Shown: positions 15,999-24,787, counted from the stretch's first letter. The stretch is DNA of 64,000 bases from CAVQBJ01 sp963819075 (GCA_963819075.1 CAWFUP010000004.1:62001-126000); one strand, 5' to 3'. The notes: generated by a model not told the origin, from the letters alone. Program-made: numbers and translations.

Positions 15999-16118
15999 CG
16001 GGCCAAGCACTGGCTGGTGCTCACCCGGCGCGACGTGGAGCGCCGCCCATCGCCGGACCGTCCCGGTCTCTTCACCGAGGCCGGACTCATCAACAACAGC
16101 GCGGCGCTCGCCGCCTGA
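15999..16118 (+). repeat. Duplicated 3' end of the helicase gene, copy 3
   Basis: Forty codons including the stop align gap-free with the last forty codons of the 11295 helicase: RAKHWLVLT for RAKDWLLIT, and FTEAGLINNSAALAA for FLAEAGLTHDHGALAA. The bases after the stop (CCTGACCAA) are also shared with the helicase downstream flank. Copy 3 lies between nucleotidyltransferase module 2 and the annealing protein gene. Confidence 0.75.
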
Positions 16119-16149
16119 CCAACGACAAACCAGTGAAGGAGAAGCAACC

Positions 16150-16965
16150 ATGCCCAACCCCGCCCCCACCACCACGACCCCGGAGGCGCCCGCGCCGCCG
16201 GCCCGCACGCATGCCGAGGCCGCCGTGCTGTTCCGCCGCCCGTTCGCGCCCGGCGCGATCGGGTTTCGCGCCATGACCAAGGTCACCCTGAACGGCCAGC
16301 CCTACGCCGGCGCGACCGTGGCAGCGTTCCTCGGCGCCCAGTCGATCCTGCAACGCCTGAACACCGTCGTGCCCGGACGCTGGCGCCAGGAGTTTCACCC
16401 CGCCGTCACGCAGCACGCCGAGCCCGGCGCGCGCAAGCTCTACCTCGCCTGCCGCCTGATCGTCAGCCTCCCCGTCGAGCCCGACGGTCCCGACATCGAG
16501 GCGACCTATGAGGACATCGGGGAGATGGACGCGGGCTCGATGGCGGGCCTGAAGGCGCTCTACAGCGACGCGCGCAAGCGCGCCGCCGTGGCCGCCGGCA
16601 TCGGCGCCTACCTGTACACCGCCCTGGCCCCCCTTGTGCTGCCCATCGGTCCCGGACCGCGACAGGTCCAGGCCCTCCGCCGCCCGGGCAAGAGCGACCT
16701 GCTCACGCTCACCGCCGAAACGGAGCAGTGGCTGCGGCACGGCTACGAGAACCGCATGCGCACCCCGGCCGTGCGCCGCGACCTGGGCGAGATGCTCGCC
16801 CACGGCGAACCCGAGACCGGCACCGGCCAGGGCGAGGCCACCGACCAGGCCGCCCAACCCAGCCCCACGCCCGCCGACGCGGCGCAGCCGGCCGGCGAGC
16901 CGCAGAACGGCTCCGGCGAGGTCGTGCATGTGGACTTCTCAGACCTCGGCCCCAGCGCCGCGTAG
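16150..16965 (+). CDS. Rad52/Sak-like single-strand annealing protein
   Basis: This is a 271-residue protein. After an MPNP leader and a Pro/Thr-rich stretch, residues about 28-200 show the Rad52-like layout of phage annealing proteins. It has LFRRPFAPGAIGFRAMTKVT, an AQSILQRLNTVVPGRWRQEF segment (LN..LG.W-type), and MAGLKALYSDARKRAAVAAG then IGAYLYTAL, equivalent to the usual SDALKRAA-G-GRYLY helix. The tail is Ala/Pro/Gln-rich and acidic at the end, like an SSB-type tip (VVHVDFSDLG). Such proteins anneal single strands during recombination and pair with an exonuclease, and a PD-(D/E)XK gene follows directly. The start ATG 16150 follows the SD GAAGGAG. The family assignment is by pattern. 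Confidence 0.6.
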   Translation: MPNPAPTTTTPEAPAPPARTHAEAAVLFRRPFAPGAIGFRAMTKVTLNGQPYAGATVAAFLGAQSILQRLNTVVPGRWRQEFHPAVTQHAEPGARKLYLACRLIVSLPVEPDGPDIEATYEDIGEMDAGSMAGLKALYSDARKRAAVAAGIGAYLYTALAPLVLPIGPGPRQVQALRRPGKSDLLTLTAETEQWLRHGYENRMRTPAVRRDLGEMLAHGEPETGTGQGEATDQAAQPSPTPADAAQPAGEPQNGSGEVVHVDFSDLGPSAA

Positions 16966-17044
16966 TCAGCCCCCTCCCTTCACCGGTGAACGGCCGCCGC
17001 GCGGCGCGCCAGCTCACCCCCTCTCGCTCTCCCAAGGAGACGCC

Positions 17045-18005
17045 ATGAACAACCCCGCGCTCGCCGCCCGGCGAGCGGACACCCCCGGCCCGGATGCGGG
17101 CCGGGCGGCCCGCGAGCTGGCCGCCCGCATCCACGTACCCAAGCGACTGCCGCCACGCCACGACGGCCAACCGCTCGAGCACCTGTCGCACTCCTCCTAC
17201 CAGCGCCTCTTGGCCTGCCCGGAGCAATGGCGCCGCCATTACCTACAGGGCGAACGCGAACCGACCAACGGCGCGATGTTCCTCGGCAGCCAGGTCGACC
17301 ACGCCCTGAGCACCTACTACCAGCACCTGCTCCACCACCACAACCGTCTCACGCTCGACCAGGTCACCGACGCCTACCGCGAGCACTGGCACCAACAGCT
17401 CGCCGAGACCGACATCGCCTGGGACGAGAACCACGACGCCCAGCACTCGTTCACGATCGGAGTGGCCGCGCTACAGCTCACCTTCGCCCAGCTCGTGCCC
17501 CAGCTCGGCGAGCCGGTCGCCGTGCAGCGGCGCCTGGAGTACCGCCTCACCGCGGATGTGCAGTGGAGCGTGCTCTGCTACCTCGACCTGGAAACCGTCG
17601 TGCCCGACGGCGACGGTGAGCCGCTGGCGACGGTCGTGGACTACAAAGGTCAAGAGCACGCCGTTCACCCAGGCCCGCGCCGACCACGACACCCAACCCG
17701 CGCTGTACCTGGCCGGGCGCTGGCTGCACGGCGACCCCGCCCGGCAGTTCGGCTTCGCCCAGATCGCCAAGCCCGGCCCACGCAGGCGCGAGATGAAATC
17801 CACGCTGGTGACGACGACGCGCACGCCCGGGCAGCTGCGCGGTGCCCTGGCCCGCATCGCCCAGGCCGCGCGGCTCATCAGCGCCTTCTACGAGCGCCTG
17901 GGACCCGACGAGCCGTGGGCGTTCGCCGATCCGGCGAGCTGGAAGTGCCAGCCGCGCTACTGCCCGGCCTGGCCCGAGTGCCCCGGCGGCGCCGGCCTGC
18001 CCTAA
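17045..18005 (+). pseudogene. PD-(D/E)XK nuclease (RecB/Cas4-like), frameshifted
   Basis: ATG 17045 (SD CAAGGAG) starts a protein with LSHSSYQRLLACPEQWRRHY (the PDDEXK_1 entry motif), GAMFLGSQVDHAL, YLDLETVVPDGDGEPLATVV and DYK (the D...xDYK catalytic core). Just after DYK at about 17647 the frame is lost. The correct continuation is in another frame: VKSTPFTQARADHDTQPALY, LAGRW, and a C-terminal WKCQPRYCPAWPECPGG with three Cys, as in Cas4/AddB-type iron-sulfur nucleases. An extra G in ACAAAGGTC explains it. Intact, it would be about 320 residues. It probably acts with the Rad52-like protein. It is either inactivated or miscalled by one base. Confidence 0.75.
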
Positions 18006-18105
18006 CCGGCCGAGCACCGGCCGGGCCGCACACGGTACCTGTGGCTGTGCGGCCCGGGCCGGTGCCCAACAACGACGCGAACTCACGGAAAGGAACCGAA
18101 CCGTC

Positions 18106-18339
18106 ATGCCCAACCCCAACCCCGATGAGACCCCGGCCGCGACGCGCTACACCGACCCGGCCGGGCGCGAACACCACGTGATCGCCCGCCGCGCACGCGA
18201 CGGACGCTGGCAGGTCCTCGACGTCATCGTCGTGGAGACGCTCGCCGGCTGCGACGACGGCCAAGCCGCCGCCCAGGCGATCGCCCGCGACTATGCCGCC
18301 CAACACCACCACCCACACCACCGGCGCCTCGCCGCGTGA
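18106..18339 (+). CDS. Small MPNP-leader protein
   Basis: This 77-residue protein starts at ATG 18106 after the SD GGAAAGGAA. It begins MPNPNPDETPAAT and contains a compact beta-beta-alpha sequence: REHHVIARRARDGRWQVLDV then VVETLAGCDDGQAAAQAIAR. This could be a small double-stranded-RNA-like or DUF fold, but I recognise no family. It ends in a His-rich tail. It closes the recombination gene block. Confidence 0.5.
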   Translation: MPNPNPDETPAATRYTDPAGREHHVIARRARDGRWQVLDVIVVETLAGCDDGQAAAQAIARDYAAQHHHPHHRRLAA

Positions 18340-18566
18340 ACACGCGGGCGAGGAGGCGACGCGGGAGCCCCAACGCGGCACCGGCCGGCTTCGCGCCAGC
18401 CAGAGCCAGCCGCATCAACGCGACCGACGTGACGAAGCACCTCCTCTTGGGGCTGTGCTCTCTCAGCCGGATCGACGTCACAGCGTCGCCGGGGCTCAGA
18501 AGCCGACTGGCATGTTGATCATGACGCGGCTCGCGGCGAGGCGCAGTGCCCCCCGCTCAACGCCGC

Positions 18567-19826
18567 TCACGGGACGAGGGCGAACGGCGCGGCCGGCGTG
18601 GTGGATAGCCCGCCCCGGCAGCTGTAGAAGCGGCCATGGCCCGGCTCGGCCGCCGCGCTCGGGTCGCGGTTAGGGACGAGCAGCGGAGGGCTGTGTCCGA
18701 TCGTGACCGACCAGGTGGCCGGGTAGCGGAACGATGAGCAGAGTCCGTTCGGCGCGGTCGGGTCGTCTCTGACGTCGTCGGCGAACCCGAACTCGGCGAT
18801 GAGGCTCGATGCCGGCTGGGCGATCGCTGCGGCGCTGGCGCGGGGATTGAGCGTGACGGGCGGTTCGAGTCGCTCGCTGACCGAGACGGTGTCCGGGTGA
18901 CCATCGCGACGCAGGCCGGTCAGGGTCATCGGTCCCGAGAGGGCACAGGCTTGGGCTGAGACGTCCAGTAGCGCGATGTTGCCGAACAAGTCGCCGGTGC
19001 CCACGCCACCGGACAGGAACGCGCCCGCGAGCTGGTCGCGGCGGCACGCGGGGACCTGGCGAACGGCGACGTCGAGGTACACGGAAGCCTGCGAGCGCTC
19101 CTGGATCGCACCGGGGAACGGCTCCTGCCAGATCACGGTCCCGAGCGGCACTTCCGGGTCGGAGATCTCGTCCGCCGCGCTCCCGGGGCCGAGACCCGCC
19201 CGGCGGACCGCGGCCGCGGCCGGCCCTAGTTGCTCTCCGACGTAGTTGGGTGTGCGCACGGAATCCCGCGGCGGTGGCAGCCGGGTCAGGCTGCTCCTCG
19301 GCGGGGCTCCGGTCATCGCGTCAAGCGCATCGGTCGCGAACTCGGACAGCGCGAACCGGGTCTTCCCACGCTCGGCCACGGCGGAGTCGCCGGCGCAGCC
19401 CGCGACCACCACCGACTCGATCGCCGTGCCGTAGCGCAGCCATATCGCGTTCTGGGCGAGAAGACTGTCGCAATACGGCTCGGCGAGCGCGTCGCCGATG
19501 ACGCGGCTCGCCCCCGTGTCCAGCATCCAGGCCAGCGTCCGCGCCTCGAGACGGCTAAGCGCAAAGCGCTCGGCGATCCTCCCCGGAACACCGTTGGTGT
19601 AGTAGCTGCACACCACGGCGGCGTCCGGGTTGCGCGCCACGAGCGCCGTCACGGACGGGGTTGCGATCTGGTCGGCCCCGACGCTGACCGGTTGCGCTGG
19701 GCACACGTGGGAACCGATCGCGACCTGCGAGCGGGCGGAGGTGCTTCCACCGCCACAGCCGGCGATGGCGATGACCGTCCCGGCTAGCGCGGGTACACAC
19801 CAGGCTCGCATGCAGACTGCACTCAT
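18567..19826 (-). CDS. Secreted lipoprotein with PASTA-like domain and DUF4232-like C-terminus
   Basis: This 419-residue protein begins MSAVCMRAWCVPALAG then TVIAIAGCGGG, a signal peptide with lipobox IAGC, so it should be lipid-anchored on the cell surface (ATG 19811 is an equally good start). Residues about 190-255 form a PASTA-like repeat (NYVGEQLGPAAAAVRRAGLG, then PLGTVIWQEPFPG). The C-terminal part has paired Cys and an ordered beta pattern (ACALSGPMTLTGLRRDGHPD), similar to DUF4232 lipoproteins. It stands opposite in strand to the element genes before it. Its cargo role is unknown; PASTA domains usually bind peptidoglycan or beta-lactams. Confidence 0.6.
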   Translation of the reverse strand: MSAVCMRAWCVPALAGTVIAIAGCGGGSTSARSQVAIGSHVCPAQPVSVGADQIATPSVTALVARNPDAAVVCSYYTNGVPGRIAERFALSRLEARTLAWMLDTGASRVIGDALAEPYCDSLLAQNAIWLRYGTAIESVVVAGCAGDSAVAERGKTRFALSEFATDALDAMTGAPPRSSLTRLPPPRDSVRTPNYVGEQLGPAAAAVRRAGLGPGSAADEISDPEVPLGTVIWQEPFPGAIQERSQASVYLDVAVRQVPACRRDQLAGAFLSGGVGTGDLFGNIALLDVSAQACALSGPMTLTGLRRDGHPDTVSVSERLEPPVTLNPRASAAAIAQPASSLIAEFGFADDVRDDPTAPNGLCSSFRYPATWSVTIGHSPPLLVPNRDPSAAAEPGHGRFYSCRGGLSTTPAAPFALVP

Positions 19827-19906
19827 CTCGCGCAGATCATCGACCGGGGCGTTGCTCGTGGTGAGTCGCGGCACATCACGCGTCGTCGATCGACACGAAT
19901 CGTCGC

Positions 19907-20431
19907 TCAGCCGGTCACCGCGATGCCGCGCCGTCTGAGTGCGGCGTGGACCTCGATCGCGACTTCCTCGGGCGTGCGGTTCTCGGTCGAGACGCGAAGG
20001 TCCACGCCATCCAGCGCCGTCATCGAGTCGGCCAAGCTGCGGGCGTGTGCGATCAAGGCCAACTTGCCGGGCCACATGTCCGGCTCGCGGTCCGCTAAGC
20101 GATGAGCAAACAGATCCGCAGACGCCACGAGCAACACGACCGTGACGACATCGACGGCGATCGCGTCGATCAGGTTCGCCAGCTCGCGTGTCGTCTCCGT
20201 GGTCGCAGCGAGCAAGAAAAGCCGGCGCCCAGCGGCACGCTGAAGCTCGACCACAGCCCGAACCTGCGCAAGCCACACTTCGCCCTCCAGCCAGGGCGAC
20301 CCCCATGCCAGCTGCTCTGACTCCAGCGCGGCGAACCCGATTCCGTCGATCTCAAACAGCGTCGCCAGCTTCTCCAGCACTGACGTTTTGCCCCCGCCCG
20401 GAGGCCCAATCAGGAGTACCGCCTCCGTCAC
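19907..20431 (-). CDS. P-loop kinase-like ATPase (AAA/zeta-like fold)
   Basis: This is a 174-residue single-domain protein. Walker A is at the N-terminus, VLLIGPPGGGKTSVLEKLAT. VVTVVLLVASADLFAHRLAD resembles the LID or base-recognition part of small nucleotide or shikimate-type kinases. The C-terminus, LRVSTENRTPEEVAIEVHAA, is the common end of kinase-like P-loop proteins (x-R-x-PEE-V). It may phosphorylate a small substrate or be a zeta-like toxin; no partner gene is adjacent. It is the head gene of a minus-strand pair with the lipoprotein (80 bp apart). Confidence 0.6.
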   Translation of the reverse strand: MTEAVLLIGPPGGGKTSVLEKLATLFEIDGIGFAALESEQLAWGSPWLEGEVWLAQVRAVVELQRAAGRRLFLLAATTETTRELANLIDAIAVDVVTVVLLVASADLFAHRLADREPDMWPGKLALIAHARSLADSMTALDGVDLRVSTENRTPEEVAIEVHAALRRRGIAVTG

Positions 20432-20763
20432 CCATCACAGTATCGGGCAACCTTCGCGCGGCCGAAAGCGCGGTGTCGCGCACGATCGCATTCCCCCGCC
20501 GTTGGTGCGCATTGCACAGCGCTTCAGACATGGCGATGGGGCCGGGCCGAGCCGGTCAGCGTCCCACGCGACAATCGGGTTCATCGCAGCGCACAATCGA
20601 GCTCGCCACGGACGCTCATCCTGGCTGCGCGTGTCCGCCACGTGGTCTCTGGACCTGGCTTCCCCGCGGGGAGGGTAGCCGGCCTGCTGAGCTTGCTCGT
20701 GGCAGCTGCGTGGGGCGCGGCCAATTTGCCGCTGCGGGCCAGCTTCGCCATCATGGTCGCGCG
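20432..20763. other. Intergenic region between divergent genes
   Basis: This is 332 bp without a convincing gene. It must carry the promoters for the divergent P-loop gene and the 20764 gene. No clear operator or hairpin stands out. Confidence 0.35.
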
Positions 20764-22140
20764 ATGGGCCCAGACACGACGTACCTCCACGAGCTCCTCG
20801 ATGGGCAGCTCGCGTTCTTGCTTGCCCAGGACGACGATGTCGCGCTGCTGTCCGTGCCGGCTTTCCTTCAGGCGCTGAGACGGGAACCACAGATCTCGAT
20901 TCATCTCGATGACCTTCGGGTCGAGGCCGACGAACTCGGGCGTGAGCTACAGGAGGTGGAGTACGACGGGGGGAACCCTGGTCAGCTCGTCCAACTCGCC
21001 TGGGAGGAGCTGGGACAGAAGCTGCCGCGGGGCCCGGCCCTTGCAGCTCTCGGCGACGAGGCTCGCCAATTCACTCGTTTGTTGGGCGAGATGAACTACC
21101 CGTTCGTGTTGCCGCTCCCGAGTGCGAGTCGGGCGAAGCTCGGACGCGTCGATCGGCTCCTCGCGACGATCGACAAGCTCAAGACCGCGGCTGCGCCGAC
21201 GCCGATTCTAGAAATCGAGAGCAGTGGCTTCGACAGGATGGTCCGTCGGAACTCCGAGGTTCAGCAGCGCGCGCGATTGCGCACGCGTGGCGACCCTAGC
21301 GTCGCTCTGCTCCGACTTGAGGCAGCTGAGCACCTGGCGTTGAGAGAGTCAGCGTTCGCCGAGTCGAGCCCAAGGGGCGATCGGCCGAAGCTTCGGGTTG
21401 AAGCCGACCCATACGTCGTGCAGCAGACTCGGTCAGTCGGCGACGAATTGCGGTCGCCGGCGTCCCAGGGCGCCCTTCGGCCCGTCGTTGAGGATCTGCA
21501 TCGGTCTGCCCAGATCGTCTTCCTCGAGCTTCGCCGCCGGCTCTACACGGCGCGGAGTCGACTCGGCGTGGTGCTCAGGTTCAAAGCGCGCTGTGAGTGG
21601 CACGACCGTGAGCGGCTCCGTGGACTGGCTGACGCCGCCACGGAGGCACGTCGGGCCCCCGAACACGCGCTGCGCGACCAACTTACTCTCTACCTGTTCG
21701 ATCAGGGCCTGAACCCGCTGGCGGAAGCGGTCCTTGGCACCTCGTCGCGCGCCGACGTATTCGACCCGACGCAGGCGCGCTCGTTCTATGTCGAGGCGAA
21801 GCAATACGCCGACCGAACGAGCCTCGATAGCGAACTCCGTGCCGCCTTTCGGCAAGCCCTTGACACGATCGGCAGCCTGCCGGGCAGCGGCTACTTCGCT
21901 GACGAGGCGTTCGTAGTTCTGTTTCGCCGCGGCGGACCGCGGGTCGTGCTGCCGACTGAACCGTTATCGGCCGAGGGGCTCCGGTGGTACTTCGTGCTCA
22001 TCAACATTGCCGAAGCCTCGCAAGACGCGAGCCAGAACCGCGAGACGCCGGAGGAGTACACCGCTGAGCGGTTGCGTGAGATGCTCTTCGAGCTTCGCTC
22101 TTCCGGGTCACGTGGTTCGGGAGGGACCGACTCCGGCTGA
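20764..22140 (+). CDS. Unknown protein with candidate PD-(D/E)XK-like C-terminal domain
   Basis: This 458-residue protein starts at ATG 20764 (no good SD; upstream in-frame starts exist). The N-terminal 250 residues are mainly helical and unfamiliar. Near the C-terminus, LYLFDQGLNPLAEAVLGTSS is followed by RADVFDPTQARSFYVEAKQY, a D...(E)xK arrangement of PD-(D/E)XK nuclease folds (D about 330, EAK about 343). Strands FADEAFVVLFRRGGPRVVLP follow. A long helical sensor plus such a domain is a common shape for defence proteins. Codon use is slightly less GC-biased than in the element backbone, hinting at recent cargo. The function is inference only. Confidence 0.5.
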   Translation: MGPDTTYLHELLDGQLAFLLAQDDDVALLSVPAFLQALRREPQISIHLDDLRVEADELGRELQEVEYDGGNPGQLVQLAWEELGQKLPRGPALAALGDEARQFTRLLGEMNYPFVLPLPSASRAKLGRVDRLLATIDKLKTAAAPTPILEIESSGFDRMVRRNSEVQQRARLRTRGDPSVALLRLEAAEHLALRESAFAESSPRGDRPKLRVEADPYVVQQTRSVGDELRSPASQGALRPVVEDLHRSAQIVFLELRRRLYTARSRLGVVLRFKARCEWHDRERLRGLADAATEARRAPEHALRDQLTLYLFDQGLNPLAEAVLGTSSRADVFDPTQARSFYVEAKQYADRTSLDSELRAAFRQALDTIGSLPGSGYFADEAFVVLFRRGGPRVVLPTEPLSAEGLRWYFVLINIAEASQDASQNRETPEEYTAERLREMLFELRSSGSRGSGGTDSG

Positions 22141-22223
22141 GCCCGGCCGGCGGACACCCACCGTGCACCTGCTTTCGCCCTCGGCGATACGTCAGGCTGA
22201 ACGAGTCGCATCAACGGAAAGCG

Positions 22224-22540
22224 ATGGCCACGACCGCGGCGCCCGCGCGGGTGCTTTCGGTCTCCGGCGACCCCTATCGGGGTGATCGGCTCGCCCAGGC
22301 GGCCGAGCAGCTCGCCGCCGAGCACGCCGAGCGCACGGACACGCATCGCCCTCGCCGCCCTGGTGGCCGAGCGCAAGCGCAGCCTGCGCCAAGAGGAGCT
22401 CGTCGAGCTCGACGAGATGCCCCGCCCACCCGCGCCGATCCCGCTCACCGGGATGGGCACCGCCGCGTGCGCGGGAACGCGCCGCCGCTGGGCCGGCCCG
22501 CCGGCGAGGCGCTCGGCGTTGGCAGCGCGCACGGATCGTT
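22224..22540 (+). pseudogene. Decayed small ORF upstream of RES remnant (possible antitoxin)
   Basis: A frame from ATG 22224 (VLSVSGDPYRGDRLAQAAEQ) is continued in another frame by RIALAALVAERKRSLRQEEL then VELDEMPRPPAPIPL. The join is near 22340. As RES toxins are usually preceded by an antitoxin gene, this may be its relic, but no Xre/DUF2384 motif is visible. Confidence 0.3.
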
Positions 22541-22541
22541 G

Positions 22542-22871
22542 CCGCGCCGTATCTCGCCGACTAACCCGACACGGTCTGGGCGGAGTTCTAGCGCGCGTTG
22601 GCCGAGCGAGGGCTGCCCCCCGAGCAGCTGATGCCCCGCGACCTGTGGGGGTACGAGGTCGATCTCAAGCACGTCGTTGACCTGAGCGACCCCGTCGCGC
22701 TCGCAGCCGCGGGGCTGGCCGAGCCGACAGCGAGCAATGGACGCCCTACCAGCTCGCCGGCGAGCGCCTCGCGTCACCGGCATCCCGGCCATCGTGTACC
22801 GCTCCGCCGCGCGGCGGGCCTACCGCTGCCTGTGCGTGTTCGCACACGCGCTGACGCTCATCCGCCGGTGA
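22542..22871 (+). pseudogene. RES-domain toxin remnant
   Basis: The frame PDTVWAEF-stop-RALAERGL then EQLMPRDLWGYEVDLKHVVD and LSDPVALAAAGL matches RES-domain proteins (R/A-E-Y and D-L-T/S-D parts). The Tyr codon after AEF has become TAG, and a TAA occurs just before. The end of the domain, GIPAIVYRSAARRAYRCLCV, lies in a different frame. RES toxins degrade NAD+. Two stops plus at least one shift make this copy clearly dead. Confidence 0.55.
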
Positions 22872-23023
22872 AGCGCACGCGCCAGCCGGCCGCGCCACCG
22901 CCTCCGCGCGGCCTGCGCACCTGACACACCAACCCGCGCCTGGTGATCTCCCGGGCGCGCCGCGCGGGACCCCTTCACCGGACCCGCGCCAGCACCCCAA
23001 CCATCACTCCTAAAGGAGTCCAC

Positions 23024-23656
23024 ATGCCTGACCTCTCGGCGCCGCTCGTCACGAGCGGCGCACGCCGCGGCTGCGGCTACCGTCACCCCGGCGGCGCCTA
23101 CCTCGCCGTCCCCCTCGGACCAGAAGGCCGCCCGATCGAAGAATTCCTCATCGACCCACCGATCATCATCACCGACCCCGGCCGGCTCGGCCTCGCCGCC
23201 GTCGGCACGACGCTCGTCGAGCGCGACGGCATCACCCACGTGCTCGACATCATCGGGCGCGAGCACTACCCCACAGTGACCGCGTTCATCGACGAGGCCC
23301 GGCGCATGGGCATCTCGCGCCGCATCAGCCGCAGCACCGACTTCTCCCGGCTCACCGGCGACAGCCGACTGATCCTGCTGCACCCCCACGCCGACATCGC
23401 CAACGCACCCGAGTTCCCCACCCGCCGCACCTGCCCGTGCCACGTGCCCGAGCACCTCGCCGGTGAATTCACCGGGATGTGCGCCCGGCTATGGGGCGAC
23501 GAGCCGCTGGAGGCGGCCCAGCACCGCCTGGCCATCTTCGCCAGCCTCCCCATCCCCCAGATCGAGGTCGTCCGAGACGAGGCCGCGGGCAGCCACCACG
23601 ACACGATCACGGCCGCCAGCCGCGCCGCCATCCCCGTCATCGAGGTGCACCGATGA
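23024..23656 (+). CDS. Hypothetical protein preceding parB
   Basis: This is a 210-residue soluble protein starting at ATG 23024 with the SD TAAAGGAG. It contains RTCPCHVPEHLAGEFTGMCA (a C-x-C-H...C cluster, about 126-145) and several beta-rich stretches. Its stop overlaps the ParB start (ATGA), so it is cotranslated with ParB and probably works in the same partition or transfer function. I do not recognise the family. Confidence 0.6.
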   Translation: MPDLSAPLVTSGARRGCGYRHPGGAYLAVPLGPEGRPIEEFLIDPPIIITDPGRLGLAAVGTTLVERDGITHVLDIIGREHYPTVTAFIDEARRMGISRRISRSTDFSRLTGDSRLILLHPHADIANAPEFPTRRTCPCHVPEHLAGEFTGMCARLWGDEPLEAAQHRLAIFASLPIPQIEVVRDEAAGSHHDTITAASRAAIPVIEVHR

Positions 23657-24480
23657 CCGAACAGCTACAGCTGCTGCCCTCGCGGGCGCCGAGCGTCCGC
23701 CGCGCCCGCGTGCCGGTCGAGCAGATCGACGGCTGGACCCACGCCCAGCCCGGACATGAGCTGATCGAGCTGATCCGCGAGCTCGGCCAGCTGCAACCCG
23801 TGCTGCTCGCGCCGACCCGCAACGGACGCTACGCCGTGATCGACGGACGCCGGCGGACCAAGACCATCGCCCTGCTCGCCGCGGAGAACCAGCAAGCGGC
23901 GTCCGGCAGCGTCGACGCCTACGTCCTCGACGGCCGCGACGCGAGCACCCGGGCCGTACGTGGCGGGCTGACGCTCGCCCTGCACTCCAGCCGCAGCGAC
24001 TCGCCCGCCAGCGAGCTGGCCGCGATCGAGAACATACTCAAGGCCGCCGGCGACCAGGACACCGCCCTCACGATCAAGCAGATCGCCGCCCAGACCGACA
24101 TTCCAGTCCAGACCGTGCAACGCCGACTGCGCCTGCAACGCCTCATCCGGCCCCTGCGCCGCGCCTTCGACCACGGAGAGATCACCGTCACGGTCGCCGA
24201 GGCCTGTGCGCGCCTCGCCGGCGAACAACAGCACCAGCTCGCCGAGCAGCTCGCGGCCGGCGCACGGCTTACGATCGTCACGGTGAGGGACGTCGCGCAC
24301 GAGCAGACACGCCTGGCCAGCGACGCATTGCCCGACGACGCGTTCGCCGCGCCCGACGCGGCCTGGCAGACCACCGTGCTCGGACACCTACGCGGCGCGC
24401 TCGCGGCAACTGCCAACAACGGTCACGAGGCGCTCACCGAAGCGATCCGAACCGCACTGGCTCACCTGGAGAACACGTGA
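23653..24480 (+). CDS. ParB-like DNA-binding protein
   Basis: This is a 275-residue protein. Residues 20-75 are a ParB N-terminal domain: VPVEQIDGW, LIELIRELGQLQPVLLAPTR then YAVIDGRRRTKTIALLAAEN (the GxRR-type box). A helix-turn-helix follows at about 138-165: LTIKQIAAQTDIPVQTVQRR. The C-terminal third is helical. It may bind centromere-like sites or act as a transcription regulator of the element. It overlaps its neighbours on both sides by 4 bp (ATGA before, GTGA after), forming a three-gene coupled unit. Confidence 0.8.
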   Translation: MTEQLQLLPSRAPSVRRARVPVEQIDGWTHAQPGHELIELIRELGQLQPVLLAPTRNGRYAVIDGRRRTKTIALLAAENQQAASGSVDAYVLDGRDASTRAVRGGLTLALHSSRSDSPASELAAIENILKAAGDQDTALTIKQIAAQTDIPVQTVQRRLRLQRLIRPLRRAFDHGEITVTVAEACARLAGEQQHQLAEQLAAGARLTIVTVRDVAHEQTRLASDALPDDAFAAPDAAWQTTVLGHLRGALAATANNGHEALTEAIRTALAHLENT

Positions 24481-24749
24481 CCCGCAAGCAGGCCAGGTTC
24501 CGCACCGGCGAGCGCGTCCATGTCCGCGACCTCCCAGGCCCAGCGGCAGCATCCGGCGAGCCGCGGCGCCACGGACCGGCCGTGATCGCCGGCGACGACG
24601 GCGGCGAACACCTCGACGTCGTCTTCGACAACGCCCTCGCCGGCCTGCCGCAACCCGTGCCGCGCACAGCCATCCAACGGCTGGACTCGCCGATCAAGAC
24701 CCGCCTCGAGAGCACACTGCGCCGCTTACGCGGGCGGCGCGGACCCTGA
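24477..24749 (+). CDS. Small hypothetical protein, parB operon
   Basis: This 90-residue protein starts at GTG 24477, overlapping the parB stop. An SH3-like beta start (FRTGERVHVRDLPG) is followed by GGEHLDVVFDNALAG and a basic C-terminal helix (LESTLRRLRGRRGP). Function unknown. It is the last gene before a strong hairpin at 24810-24840. Confidence 0.5.
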   Translation: MTRKQARFRTGERVHVRDLPGPAAASGEPRRHGPAVIAGDDGGEHLDVVFDNALAGLPQPVPRTAIQRLDSPIKTRLESTLRRLRGRRGP

Positions 24750-24787
24750 CGACGCGCAGCCCCGTCCGCGTCACGGTCATCCCGAGC

